NCBI GenBank assembly: GCA_029204225.1
Contig: CM055101.1
Location: 7,750,931-7,814,930, forward strand
DNA: 64,000 bases
Direction: 5' to 3'
Source: Diphasiastrum complanatum
Lineage: Eukaryota; Streptophyta; Lycopodiopsida; Lycopodiales; Lycopodiaceae
Shown: positions 23,270 to 36,226 of the stretch, one piece after another
Layout: every line of letters starts with the position of its first letter
How positions within the stretch are numbered: position 1 is the first letter of the stretch
Notes under the pieces: generated by a model
What the model saw: only the letters and a program-made list of their open reading frames with translations
Databases searched by the model: none
What the model was told of the DNA's origin: nothing
Position numbers and translations under genes: made by a program

Positions 23270-23969
23270 TGTGAAGAATTGCCAAAAATTGGCAAATCTA
23301 GCTTGATCAAAAACCATGTAGAATAGTGTAAATTGTGTACACAAGTGGGTCCCACACATGTGAGCCATGATTCCATGTGGGAAACCCATCCTAATGTAGG
23401 TTAGGTCAAGTCAAGAGAGTTGGTCATGTCTATTTGGTGGTCATCCCTACTTTATAGGACCTACACCTAAGTTTAAGGTGAAAATTTGACCAACTAGCTA
23501 CCTACCAAGCATAACTCTAGGAAATAGACTAGGGTTTCATTTTAGGTCAAGGAGAGTGAGTTAACTTCCTTATTACATGCTGGAAATCCACCTAACTTCA
23601 AGAAGGAAGTCGAATTTGCTATGTATTCCCTCTCTCCATAGTGAGAAGATAGAAAATTTTTGGAGCTCATTGGCAATCTCAAGCTAGTTCACTATGTACA
23701 TTGAGTTTTTGTGATCCAAATGAAACCAAATCAATTTCTACTTGTTTCTCAGGTTGAAGGCTGTACTACAGCCTGTAGTACACACGTGTGGGCTCGGATT
23801 TCAATGTTTATCAATGCTTTTGATTGTTAATGCTTGTTGTTTGTCAAATTGCCAATCTGGATCAACTTTTTTGTGTCTAGTTTTTTGATAGATTGTTGAG
23901 CAAGCATCCAATCACTCTTGTGGATCTTTTGTAGATCCATTTATGGTCCTAAAGTACAGTACTTTCACA
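23270..23969 (+). repeat. 3' LTR of nested copia
   Basis: 700 bp, preceded by polypurine GAGAAGGAG and followed by the target duplication TGGAT. Confidence 0.92.
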
Positions 23970-24125
23970 TGGATTATCCACGCGAAATTCGCTTTATCCA
24001 CGCAAAATCCAGAGAGTTGAGGCCGTGGATACCGCGTGGATAATTTTTTTTTTTATATCCACGCGGAAAGGTTTCTGAAATTTGCGTGGATTATCCATGC
24101 GTGGATAATCCACGCAAAATTTTTT
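23970..24125. repeat. continuation of the GCGTGGAT palindrome array
   Basis: The array resumes directly after the copia insertion. Full palindromic pairs such as GCGTGGATTATCCATGC and GCGTGGATAATCCACGC lie at 24083-24118. Confidence 0.8.
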
Positions 24126-24563
24126 GTCCAAAAAAAAAACATTTGGCGTGAACCAAAATGTGGTTCGCTCCGAAAATAGAGGTGACTTTCTATTTTTGTG
24201 TTGTGTGAGAGAGAGAAAAAGAGAGTATAGATGGGAGTGAGAATGAGATGAGGATGAATGTGAGTGAGAAGATTGATAGTGTTTAGGATTTTTAGTTCAT
24301 TGATTGATTTTAATAGTATGTGTTTTGTGATCATAAGTTTTAAGATCTTTTTTGTTTGTGATGTAGGTTTGGGTATGAAAAATGAGCTTTCATTGCAAAG
24401 GATTCAAAGATCAAGTGCATGCAAAAGGAAAGCAAAGATCGCAAAACAATGGAGATACAATAATAAAGGTAAATTCACATTTATTTTGATTCATTTGATA
24501 TTCAGTTGTTGAGATTAAACTTACTTGTAAACCACAAAGTAAACAATCACAAAACAATAAAGG

Positions 24564-25421
24564 TTAGTTTACGATTGGAAACAATCCATGGGATTCCATA
24601 AAAGCCTTAAGGTCGGCATATCCATGATTGTAACCTTGCTTGTACTCCGCGGCGGTCATGTGTCTTCCAAAATCACTAAGCTACATTCAACAAAAAAACA
24701 TAGTTTAGCAATAAAAAACATTAACAATCTCACTACAAAAATAGAATCATATTAAAAAATATTGCACTTACAAATTGGGCCTCTAGATTGCCCCTTCCTC
24801 CCGATCCCAAGTGATTTTGGCCATGTTTTAAGAGCTTCTCGGCGGCGGCCCTACAATGTTGTTCATACTTTTGGGGATTGTTTTGCAACAATTCCCCTTT
24901 CACCTTCCTCCAATCCCTTTTGGAGCACCATCCAGGCTTCGTGAGATTCTTGGGATTCCTCACGACTCTTCTCATCAATTGCCTTTTGTTTCGAATCCAA
25001 AAGCACATTGTATTCAAGGCCCAAGTCCTACTAAAAGCATTGGATTGAGAGAATTCAGAATACAAAGTCTCTAATATTTTATTTTTGTCTTCAAGCGATT
25101 GGGAGGACAATCGATCATGTAATCTTTACCAAAATATAAAGCAACTAAATCACACAAACGGGCATGAACTACATTGCCACACGTATTTTTTATAACTCCA
25201 CCATGTGGATTAAGATCATAATACACGATACACGATTCTTGGGAAGGGGCATCTTCGGAAGCTCTTCTCTCGGATGATTTACCCGAAGAAGATAACACAA
25301 GATTTTTGATTCTATCTCTTTGTTGAGGAGAAAGATTCTCAAAACACTCTTGATTATATTCTTCGGGCTCCTCACGAGCTCTTTTCCTAGATGGTCTTCC
25401 ACTTGACCTACCACTTGACAT
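24564..25421 (-). CDS. basic nuclear-type protein with homeodomain-like segment, in the palindrome-bounded element
   Basis: ATG at 25421 opens MSSGRSSGRPSRKRAREE, a likely nuclear localisation signal. A one-base frameshift near 25090 leads into the second part. That frame contains ILETLYSEF and, 18 residues on, WIRNKRQLMRR. The order resembles a homeodomain (L16/F20, then W48, N51, R53), but the gap is about ten residues shorter than normal. A 91-nt GT-AG intron (24771-24681) joins in phase to a last exon reading LSDFGRHMTAAEYKQGYNHG and a TAA at 24564. The conserved splice phase supports a real gene. Function is unknown; DNA binding at the flanking palindromes is an inference. Confidence 0.5.
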
Positions 25422-25746
25422 TGTATCAAAGAAAATCTTTAAAAGTTAGAAAGTAGTGGAAAATGGGAGTGAAAGAGTATTGAAGACTTTTAGATTAGAA
25501 GAGTAAGCAATGAATAGAAAGCAATAGATTAATAGTAAGCAAGAACAAAGAAGATCAATAGAGCAAGCAAAAGCTCACTAGCAATGAAGAGCAACCAAAA
25601 GCAAGCAAGCAAGCAAGCAAGATCTATAGAGCTTAGAAGAGCAATAGCAAGCAAGGGCACTAAACACTTGATTAGAAAACCTATAAAACTTGAAAGCAAA
25701 AAGCAAGAATGCTCGCTGAAATGCCATTTTATTGGCATTCAAGTTT

Positions 25747-25812
25747 CACGTGGATTATCCACGCAAAAGTTATCCATGCATGGATAATCCACGCAATATC
25801 CACGCGTTTTTT
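25747..25812. repeat. right cluster of the GCGTGGAT palindromes
   Basis: CGTGGATTATCCACGC, then TTATCCATGCATGGATAA and ATATCCACGCG, occur within 66 bp, followed by a T run. This is the probable right end of the candidate DNA element. Confidence 0.75.
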
Positions 25813-27088
25813 TTTTCCCTCTCTTGGCACGTGAGAGGGTCCCCACATGGGCTTGCATGCTTCAAATGGCATTCAATATTCTCATAATCTTTTCTAGATT
25901 TTATGAGAATATTTTATTGTAGGATTTTACATAAAATATTTTTTTTTAATATGATGGAATATAAAAAAATCAATTCAAAGATCATTATGGTAGTATTTAA
26001 TTGTTAAAACTAGTTTTATATTGTTATAAATTTTATTTTTCTTGAGATTTGACATACAAGACAAAATCATGAGATAAGAAATAGTACATATTATTATTAA
26101 ACAAGTAATTTGACAAGTTTTTTAAGATTTTATGACATAATATTATGTCAAATCGGTGATGTCATAAAACATTTAGTTTATTAATAATCTAGGTGTCATA
26201 GATCTGATATAATTTGATGACATAATTACATGGTCAAATAATTTTGTTTTGCTTTTGTCATGTGGCCTCTTAAATGGTTGCATGGAGTCATTTAGATTCA
26301 TGATCAAAAGCATTTATGTTATATTGAGGACCTTAGTGATATGTGACCTATATGATAAATCTTTTTAATTGTTGGTGTGTGACCTATATAACCTTATATG
26401 AAATCATAGTAATTAGTTGAAATATCATTTAGCATTGTAATAAAGATGTTGATCAATGGTGTGTTATTTAGTATATGATTTCTTGCATACAAAGCAACCA
26501 TAGATAAAAAGGGCAAATGCATATTGCTCGTCATGAGATACCATGACACACTAGGCCAATCCAAAGAGATTTACCTTGAGATCATCACTCATCTTAGACA
26601 AGAGTTTAAACTGAGAGCTTCGAACATTGACTGCTATGTGGTCTTTAAATTAGTTGAGATAGGCCTGCATGCACTATCTATTGATGTCTAACATTTATCA
26701 ATATGAACCTCATTTTGATTGCTCGTCATGTGTTGCCCCACCCAAGCAATTTTCTTGATAGCAATGTTACTAGAATATTAGTTTACATTAAGCATAAGTA
26801 GAATATACATGGATTAGATGTTGGCATGTCTTTAACAAATTTTATTATATTTGTTCAGAACATATGGTCTCATAATGATTACTTATGATGTGGTATAGAG
26901 TAGCTGGCTACAGTGTGTATATGTCATCGACGATGTCATCATCATCAGATAGCGATTCATCTCATGATTGCAACAACATGTATATATTGTTATTGATATT
27001 GACATCAATTGCACTTTATTTGTTATTTGAATATGAGTGTATAGTTTTTCTTGCAAATTTATTTTTACAATGACATTTGATTGGAATT
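25813..27088. other. AT-rich, gene-free
   Basis: No coding signal. A perfect 18-bp palindrome, TGACATAATATTATGTCA, lies at 26133-26150, and related TGACATAA/GATGTCAT words recur nearby. Confidence 0.45.
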
Positions 27089-27262
27089 ATGAATTCTAGG
27101 GAAATTATCGTACCTCCACGTGATTTAGATAAAGAAAAAAGAATTGAGCTCTATCACAGAAAAAAGGAGCAATCAAGACTAAAGTACAATGAACAACTAT
27201 TGACTGGTTCATCTTGAAGCTCTTCCATCAGTCGACATAGACCGCCTATTGATCCATCACAT
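27089..27262 (+). pseudogene. possible small exon upstream of the CACTA pieces
   Basis: Reads MNSREIIVPPRDLDKEKRIE followed by a basic stretch and, after one TGA, a serine-rich tail. It ends at a canonical donor, ATGTATGT. It may be a first exon of the transposon gene or of the SET-like gene downstream. I do not recognise it. Confidence 0.3.
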
Positions 27263-27477
27263 GTATGTATATTGATTTATGTCATAATTTTTTTATTTGT
27301 AATAGTGATGTAATCCGATTTGCTCTTTGGATATAGTATATTGCTCTTTGGAAAGCCAAGACACCACTCCATCACAAATGAAGGTTGAAAATGCACTAAA
27401 TGTACAAAGACTATTTTGTCAATTTTTGTCACATGTTACAATTCGTCACATGTTAGAATTTGTCAATTTTCACTTGA

Positions 27478-27657
27478 ATGACACTGAAAGAATTTGTGCA
27501 ATTTGCAAATGGATTATTGGACCAGTTTCAACCAGAATATGATGAGAGGATACCATGTACATGCACACAATGCAAAGGCCTTAGGATTTGGACAAGGAGG
27601 ATTGTCAACGATCATATTTGGGCCAATGGAGTGCACACACAGAATCCAAGAATATGA
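27478..27657 (+). pseudogene. CACTA transposase-associated domain fragment
   Basis: A 59-residue frame carries IPCTCTQCKGLRIWTRRIV, then NDHIWANGV. The C-x-C-x2-C spacing followed by a basic segment and an H...NG motif matches the plant transposase-associated domain found at the start of many En/Spm-type proteins. It lies on the same strand and about 3 kb before the Tnp2 pieces, as expected for one element. Confidence 0.55.
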
Positions 27658-27766
27658 GAGGTAAACTCCTTAAAGTGTGAAATGCATTGATCTTTGACCC
27701 TTATGACACTTCAAGTATAGTTTGGCCAATAAATATTGAGCGATAGGATGAGTGCCACGATACTTT

Positions 27767-27931
27767 GAAGTTAATCTCTCACTTGCTTCTAAAAGGAAAA
27801 ATCCAAATAGAATATTTAGATGAAGTTAATCTCTCACTTGCTTCTAAAAGAAAAAATCCAAATAGAATGATTAGATGAAGTTAATCTCTCACTTGCTTCT
27901 AAAAGAAAAAATACAAATAGAATGATTAGAT
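27767..27931 (+). repeat. three tandem 55-bp units
   Basis: Copies start at 27767, 27822 and 27877, each beginning GAAGTTAATCTCTCACTTGC. They differ by three or four bases. Confidence 0.9.
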
Positions 27932-27980
27932 GTAGTTAATCTTGATTTCCATATTCAATCACCCATAATAGACTCATTCA

Positions 27981-28135
<155 letters not shown>

Positions 28136-28375
28136 ATGAAAGAGTTAAAGATAACCAACACTCCCAATTCTAGGAAGGTGTGTAGCCCTTGTTTTCTTCC
28201 GTTAAAGACATGGTTCAAATGCTTTTTGTTGGAAGATGAGTTCCACAAAAAATCCCAAATGCCGCAGCAAGGGAGCATGTGGTGACATTCTGGAGTAGGA
28301 TACAATCGTGTGGTTCGGGAGTTTTGATTAGCACTCTTTAATGTTCTCTCTGTTTTTCTCTTCATGTGTGTTTAG

Positions 28376-28431
28376 GGTCGGTGTGGGTGGGTGTGTGTGT
28401 GCATGTGTGTGTTTGTGTGTGTGTTTCATGC
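28376..28431. repeat. GT-rich imperfect microsatellite
   Basis: Interrupted (GT)n runs such as GTGTGTGTGTG separated by single-base changes. Confidence 0.8.
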
Positions 28432-28474
28432 TACTGGTCTACGGTTTGTGTTATATATTAATTTATGTTTCATG

Positions 28475-28666
<192 letters not shown>

Positions 28667-28696
28667 TGATACATCTAACATTTTCAACTTTTGCAG

Positions 28697-29668
28697 AAGG
28701 ACCATAAGTTGGTATCAAGAAAAAGAGTTGCAAGAGAGATCGAGAATATTATTGATAGGATAAATCACATGAATATTGATTTTGGATCATCATTGGCCCT
28801 AGATGATGCTCTTGTTGATGATGACCCCTTGCATGATATAACTAGTTCATCAATGCCTTGTGATTCAATCCATGTCTCCAAATCTCTAGAACGTTCTTAC
28901 CACCCAATCACACCTATTCTAGATGTTGCACATGAGTCCTCCACCATACTCCACGTGGATTCCACAAACTTGACCACCCCTTTAAAAAAGAGAACACGTC
29001 TTGGACGTATTATGACTAGTTTGAAAGATAATTGCAAATTACTACGCACTGTTGATGTGTCAAAAGACATTCTAGGTCCTTTGTCTGACCTTCCTCTTCT
29101 ACCTAGCTTGCAACCATTAGTAAAAACTTTTATTAGAAGTAGATATTCGTGTTGGCCACTCCAATCACCATTACCTAGTGAACACTTTCCTGAGGCTGGT
29201 TTGGGCCTTTTTGCATTGAGTAGTACTGAGGTCCCTTTAAATAGTGTTGTGACATTGATGCCATATGCAGGACCTCAATACAATTGGGGTGGTTGGCATG
29301 CTTTGTGTCGTCACCATTGGAGGATGCAAGTATATGGCTTGAGTTCAAATGCTTGTTCTTTAGGGGAGCAACACATGCAAGGAGGCAACATCTCAAGGGC
29401 AATTCGTACATACATTGATGGACGTCCAGATGTGCATGGAAACATTGCTGCATATATAAAGAGTTCCATTGGCCACCCTTTATTGACAAACTGTGAATTT
29501 GAAGAACACACCAATGGAAAAGAAGAATATTTTACTAGGAATGTAAAGGGCACTTATGTAATGGTCTATGCCACTATATCTATCAGGTTTGGGGAGGAAT
29601 TGTTCATCAAGTATAGTTTCAACCGTCGTCTAACCAAATGTTTGCAAAAGACAATAAGTCAAATGTGA
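28697..29668 (+). CDS. SET-domain-like protein, long 3' exon
   Basis: The exon starts after a TTTTGCAG acceptor and stays open for 323 codons to TGA. The first half is basic then acidic/serine-rich, with RLGRIMTSL. The second half follows the SET fold: GLGLFAL near residue 168, YIDG near 239, GNIAAYIKSS near 248, NCEFEE near 265, and VYATISIRFGEELFIKYSF near 290. SET proteins transfer methyl groups to lysine, often on histones. The usual NHSC motif at the active site is replaced (KSSI), so catalysis is doubtful. It lies on the same strand between CACTA transposase fragments. It may be a captured host exon, a transposon gene, or a host gene disrupted by insertions. Upstream exons are not certain. 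Confidence 0.6.
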   Translation, partial: KDHKLVSRKRVAREIENIIDRINHMNIDFGSSLALDDALVDDDPLHDITSSSMPCDSIHVSKSLERSYHPITPILDVAHESSTILHVDSTNLTTPLKKRTRLGRIMTSLKDNCKLLRTVDVSKDILGPLSDLPLLPSLQPLVKTFIRSRYSCWPLQSPLPSEHFPEAGLGLFALSSTEVPLNSVVTLMPYAGPQYNWGGWHALCRHHWRMQVYGLSSNACSLGEQHMQGGNISRAIRTYIDGRPDVHGNIAAYIKSSIGHPLLTNCEFEEHTNGKEEYFTRNVKGTYVMVYATISIRFGEELFIKYSFNRRLTKCLQKTISQM

Positions 29669-30009
29669 AGATTTAAATTTTGTTGATATGTAGAGATGTA
29701 TAATCCATGCATCTTGATTGTATTTGGTTTGTGTCATTAAATATGTCAAATGTTAGGAGCATTATTTGTCTTTGAGTTCATTGAATGTTAACAAGTTGAA
29801 AAGACAAATCTGTCTAATAGATACATTCGTATGTTCATACTTTTTAAACTAAGAGGTAATTTATATTCATATGCAACATTTAGATCTATCAAGTATTGGG
29901 AGGAAATGTTTATCAGGCAATGTTTCAACCTACTTCTTGTTATTTTGATATATAGGATTCTTCATCCTCATTTAGTGTTGGAGACAATAATCCTCGTAAT
30001 GGTTGACGT

Positions 30010-31634
<1,625 letters not shown>

Positions 31635-31843
31635 CGATGCAGTTTGAGGCTGAAAGGCCTGCAGGGGCTTGATCGAGTAGTGACTGTATGGAGTTTAGGG
31701 CTTTGCCTTCTCTTCTTGTGAACCTCTCTTAGGGTTAAATGTATAAGAGGGGTATCTTGTGTACATGTCACCGTGAACAAAAGTTATTTTGAGCGAGTTG
31801 CGTGGCCGATGGTTTTTGGTAGCCAGGGGTTTGGAACCTTAGT

Positions 31844-33400
31844 TCAATTGGCAATTTGGTAGTCATTCTCTGGATTCAAGGAAATTTGGTACTTACGACA
31901 ACATTCAAGCACTTTTTCCAAGTGTTCCAGATGGTCTGATTCTAAACTATGGACTCCAAGATCATCCAAATAGATTTCAACACACTCCTTGAAAGCAAAC
32001 TGCATAACTCGTTGAAAAGTACTCAGTGCATTACAAAGTCCAAATGGCATAACTTTATAAGCATAGGTCCCCCATTTTGTTGCAAAAGTCGTTTTATGCT
32101 GGTCAGATGGTGTAATTTTAACTTGGTTGTATCCACTAAATCCATTTAAAAAACTATAAGCTTCCACTCCATCAAGGCGATCCAAATAGCTTTATTTAAT
32201 GCCTTCAGATTACACAAATTCACATCTTATCATTTTTTGTTGGTGAGACAATGATTGGCGAAACTCATTTAGTATGTTCGATTTCAAAAATGAAATTAGC
32301 TTCTAGTAATCTCTACAATTCCTTTTTAATAGGATTTGTAATGTTCAGATTGCATAGATAAAATCTCGTGACTTTTGGAACTGCATCAGGTACCAATGGG
32401 ATAGTATGCTCGACCAAAGAGGTAGGAAGTCCCTTTAGATCTTTGTAAGATGAAACAAAACAAACCTGATACTTGACCAAGAATTTTCTTAACACATTGA
32501 ACTGGTTTGTTGAAAGTTGTGCTCCAACTTGTACTATTTTCTCATCTTCACTTGGTTCAACTAGATGCATAGGTTGCATCCTAGCCGTGGTCCATCATAA
32601 ACTTCTTGTATTTTTGGCACTTGGTTCTCAGGTTCTCGATGAGCTTTTGGCAACATAATCATGACATTATCTAGAGTATAGCTTTTGAAGTGATCCGACA
32701 TGTCATGTTGTATTGCATTTGCTCTCTCTTGTTCAAAGGGATTAACCTTTTTTTTCCATTTAGATTTATTGGGTGATGACTTTCGAGAGTTCTGACTTGA
32801 TGAATCATCTTTGATCTTTCCTTTATCTTTATCCATTAAAGGTGGTACATCAACATGATTACTGGATCAAATATAGAAACTATCTTGTTTGGTGGATTTT
32901 TCCACTTTAGCACTGTGTTATAGTGTTGTTTAGCTTTCTTTTTGGTCATCGATCCTACAGACTTTTCTTCCTTCACAATGGCTGCTTCTGGTGGTTTCAT
33001 TGGCGAGTCATCTGGACTATGTCAGATTCCAAATCTTGTAAGATCCATATGACTTAGGATTTGCTCATTTGTAGGTTTTGCATTCTTGTGATTAGATAAA
33101 GCTCGACTAATGAGAATAAGTCCATCTTCAATTGGATCTGGAACTGGATCGGTTGAAATCCATGCTACATTCATCATATTGACTGAAAATGTGATGGGTG
33201 TATCAAGAGTATGATCTTCCATAGGTATGTCACTCACTTCTGATTTGTCATCACGTGGACACATGTAGCCCTCTGTACGTGCTTGATTCTAGTTAACATT
33301 ATTAGATTGAGAATTATAATGGACTCCCAAAGCTTTTTTCGCTCGGTCACAAGTATGATCCGTTGTGGAAAAATCATCATCCCCCTTCATTAGGGGAAAT
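31844..33400 (-). pseudogene. gypsy fragment: protease-region, RT palm
   Basis: On the minus strand, 33264-32580 gives linker-like frames with acidic and lysine-rich stretches. The RT N-terminus follows at 32340-32180 (RLLEANFIFEIEHTK, VSPIIVSPTKN). The palm at 32185-31844 reads SFLNGFSGYNQVKI, MPFGLCNALSTFQRVM and IYLDDLGVHS, which holds the YxDD motif. Several stops occur. RNase H and integrase are absent. Confidence 0.7.
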
Positions 33401-33614
33401 ATGGGCACAAAATGGGCCCTTTAGGCAAGTTTTTGACTTTAGAGAGAGATTTACATGGAGAGAGAAGAATATCTGGCAACATTTCGTACTTGCGGTTTTG
33501 TATTCGAACTACTATGGGCAGGCACTTCTTATATTATAATTTTTAATTTTGAAGAATTCGTTCATCCTACGTGGCATTTCTTATAGGGCCCTTTTGTACT
33601 CATGAGCTCTTGTA

Positions 33615-34231
33615 ATGCCTTCACCATCAACATCCAAAAAAGTACCATCAATCACATCATCAACATCAAGAATGTTAGATCCAATGTCTACACCACCACT
33701 TGGTGCATTCATGAAGGAGATGGTTCTTCTACATTCTTTTGTGATGAGTCCAAGAAAGTCATTTTTCTATCCAATGTCCACACCACCACTTGGTGCATTC
33801 ATGAAGGAGATGGTTCTTCTACATTCTTTTGTGATGAGTCCAAGAAAGTCATTTTTCCAGCAAGTGGAGTCACATTTCTTCATAAAGAGAGTAGATCAAA
33901 TGGTTCTATCAAGAGACTTGGTGAGGGAGATAGTCACAAGTCAAGAAGAAGAGAAGTATGTGAAGAGTTCAAAGTAGGATGTACTTTGAATGATGTCATT
34001 GTGAATGATAGTGAGGAAGAATCATTATCATATGAGTCATTACCTAAATCATTGAATAGAAGTTCTTGTTTGAAAAATGAGAGTACTTCAATCATCCTTA
34101 TGTTGAAGGTACTAATTATTTTTTTCATGGCTTCTAATGTCTTTGAGGTTTCTACTTCTTATATTAGAGGAGTTTCGAACACCAAAAGGGCCTTTTGTCA
34201 AGATGCTGTTTTTGACTTTTCAACTATTTGA
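33615..34231 (+). pseudogene. unrecognised Ser/Pro/Thr-rich frame with internal duplication
   Basis: Two overlapping frames are open. The more protein-like one starts MPSPSTSKKVPSITSSTSRM and ends at 33977 with an acidic-basic tail. It contains two 30-residue repeats starting MSTPPLGAFMKEMVLL, made by an exact-length 90-bp tandem duplication. No family was recognised. The location just upstream of the C48-like unit may or may not be meaningful. Confidence 0.3.
33681..33860 (+). repeat. 90-bp tandem duplication
   Basis: 33681-33770 and 33771-33860 are nearly identical, both starting CCAATGTC. The period is a multiple of three. Confidence 0.95.
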
Positions 34232-34582
34232 CGTACACTTGGGCCAGTTATATATTTACACCTGTGAAAGACCGTAACATTGTTTGCCGATCGATTTCTT
34301 TTTTGGAACTTTTCGGCCATATTTTTATACAACTCAAAACTCCCGTCGAGCAGGGTCTTGACTTGTGATTGGACCGTAATTGTTGCCCGTGAGTTTCCTA
34401 AGTGCACGAGACCTAACACTCGTGGTTAAAGTAAGTCTATTTTGATCTAACCATACTTAGAGTAGCATATATGATTCATGAAAGACCGCCAACATTTATT
34501 ACAAATTTGGTTTTCTATTTTCATACTGATTCAACTAAATTTTGTTTTAGACTATGTTGTTCATCTTCTTTTAGCTTTGCAA

Positions 34583-35521
34583 TGGCTTCGGGAAGCCGTA
34601 GACCACAAAGCAATATTGTCTCAGTTTATGTTTGTAATGAAAATACTCTGATGGCTCTTGGATACCATGTATCTATAGAAAATTTTACTGGGTTCTCATG
34701 CATCCCTCATCAAGAGGTGTTTTTGGTATAAAGAGAAAATCAAATATGGACTATAGGAATTTTTGGAAAGGTAGAATTTTAGATTTCAAAGTTTCACCCG
34801 GTGGTCGATCCATTTCAAAGGTCTTGATTCAACATGTCTACATGCATAAGGGAATTAGAGTGGAAGGCGTAAGTTCGAATGACAGACTCAAATGCAATTG
34901 TAAGTTTTGGAGAATTCTTTGCTTTGAGATTTGCATCAATCATTTAGACGTGTATCTGAGTATTTAAATGACATATAGTTTTATGAATTTGTGCATATTT
35001 GTATCCATCAAGCATAATTGAATGGCAACCTATACAATCCCTTGTCGGCATCATGGACATTATTCATTTTGATATTGGTCTTCTGCAATACAAGAACCGC
35101 TCCACGAGATCACTTTTGGATTCTTGTATTTCTATGATTCATTGTACACACCATCCAATTTAGGTGGAAAATTAGAGGCGATATCATTACCCTCTTTCTC
35201 AAGCGAAGAATGGATTCCTTTAGATTCCACCATAGCAGAGAGCTTACAATCAAGATTTTTTATGGACATTCAAAACTGTATGAAATGTAGCATAGGTTCA
35301 AAAAACAATAGATGCCTTTTGCAATATTTGTAGATTTTTTTGTTGAATGTAATATTCGTAGAACAATGACAATGTTTATTTGTAGTGATTTAACAGACAA
35401 TATGCTATCAAGCCTCCTTGATGATTATTGGGATAAAAAGAGTATTGGCAATATCGGGTGCATAGTTAATAGATCGTCAATCAAATTTCGATATCTTATA
35501 GAAAAACAAGTTCTTTCTTAA
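34583..35521 (+). pseudogene. possible decayed C48-type peptidase unit
   Basis: ATG at 34583 opens MASGSRRPQSNIVSVYVCNE. After a frameshift a segment reads NFWKGRILDFKVSPGGRSIS and ends at a GTAAGT donor near 34901. Around 35113-35155, DHFWILVF and, one frame over, YDSLYTPSN resemble the His and Asp motifs of Ulp1-type peptidases. At 35300-35440, a Gln and Cys region (VQKTIDAFC, then FFVECNIRR and LLDDYW) fits the distal Gln/Cys part. The blocks lie in different frames and I could not trace clean splicing, so this is tentative. The neighbouring minus-strand gene has a much clearer C48 domain. Confidence 0.35.
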
Positions 35522-36226
35522 CATTTTATTATAGAAGATGGTCCAAAGTTGACAATGGATGGAAAGCATTGGATCAGAATTTTACAGTGAATCATCAAGA
35601 TCAAATAGAAATCCAAGTGAGGCAAAATAATTCTACTGTTACAACAATTGAGGTGGAAGAAGATTGGATACTCGATCACATTCGATCAGAGCTGACCTTG
35701 CTGCAATATGATATTTCTAAACACTTCTGTTTTTGAGTCAACAAGAGATTGGTAGGTGTATGTGTATTTATTTCAGTACACATTTGAAATGACTTTTAAT
35801 GATTTTATCTAAACATGTTTCAGTGTTTTTGGTATTGCAATATTTCATTTAAAATAATCTCAATGTTGATATTGTTTAACAAGTTTCTTTGATGTACAGG
35901 TAAGACCAAGACAAGTAAGTTGCATACAGTGTAAGGACTTAAATAGAAGCGTAGAAATTGTTGAAACCGCATAAACATTGGGATGATAGACGAGCAACAA
36001 CAATGTACTTTAAAAAAAAAAAATACGAAGAAGTCTCAAATGACTTCAAAATTTCATCAAACAATTTGTATTTAGTATTTTAAAAAATGTACATCGTTTT
36101 TAAAATTGATATAATATATTCATGGCATACAGTAATAGCCAACTTTCTATTTGCCTATCTGTTGTTCTATGCGTCATCATGTGATGATATATTTCTATGC
36201 GTCTGTTGGAACTTATGTGACAATAT
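35522..36226. other. no gene recognised
   Basis: AT-rich with a poly-A run at 36010. It separates two converging units (34583 plus, 38088 minus). Confidence 0.4.

Larger units (their letters stand above)
19358..23969 (+). mobile_element. young non-autonomous copia element (gag-protease only)
   Basis: Both LTRs are 700 bp (19358-20057 and 23270-23969), begin TGTGAAGAATTG, end CTTTCACA, and differ by about seven substitutions by eye. The same five bases, TGGAT, flank both ends (19353-19357 and 23970-23974). A PBS follows the 5' LTR and a GAGAAGGAG polypurine tract precedes the 3' LTR. The 3.2-kb interior encodes gag and protease but no integrase, and only scraps of RT, so it must depend on enzymes from relatives. 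Confidence 0.92.
18970..25812 (-). mobile_element. candidate DNA transposon bounded by GCGTGGATTATCCACGC repeats
   Basis: Near-palindromic copies of GCGTGGATTATCCACGC cluster at 18970-19357, 23970-24125 and 25747-25812 and are not seen elsewhere in the window. The first two clusters are one array split by a copia insertion with a perfect TGGAT target duplication, so the original unit was about 2.2 kb with repeats at both ends. Between them lies a minus-strand two-exon gene for a basic, nuclear-looking protein, and a possible plus-strand exon at about 24367-24471. Inverted subterminal repeats around a DNA-binding protein suggest a DNA transposon. No recognised transposase catalytic domain was found, and the exact termini are unknown. 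Confidence 0.45.

Noticed and set aside
26133-26150. 18-bp perfect palindrome as a transposon terminus
   Set aside because: No partner copy or flanking target duplication was found; short AT-rich palindromes can arise by chance.
27767-27931. CRISPR-like array
   Set aside because: Three contiguous 55-bp tandem units without spacers, in a plant genome.
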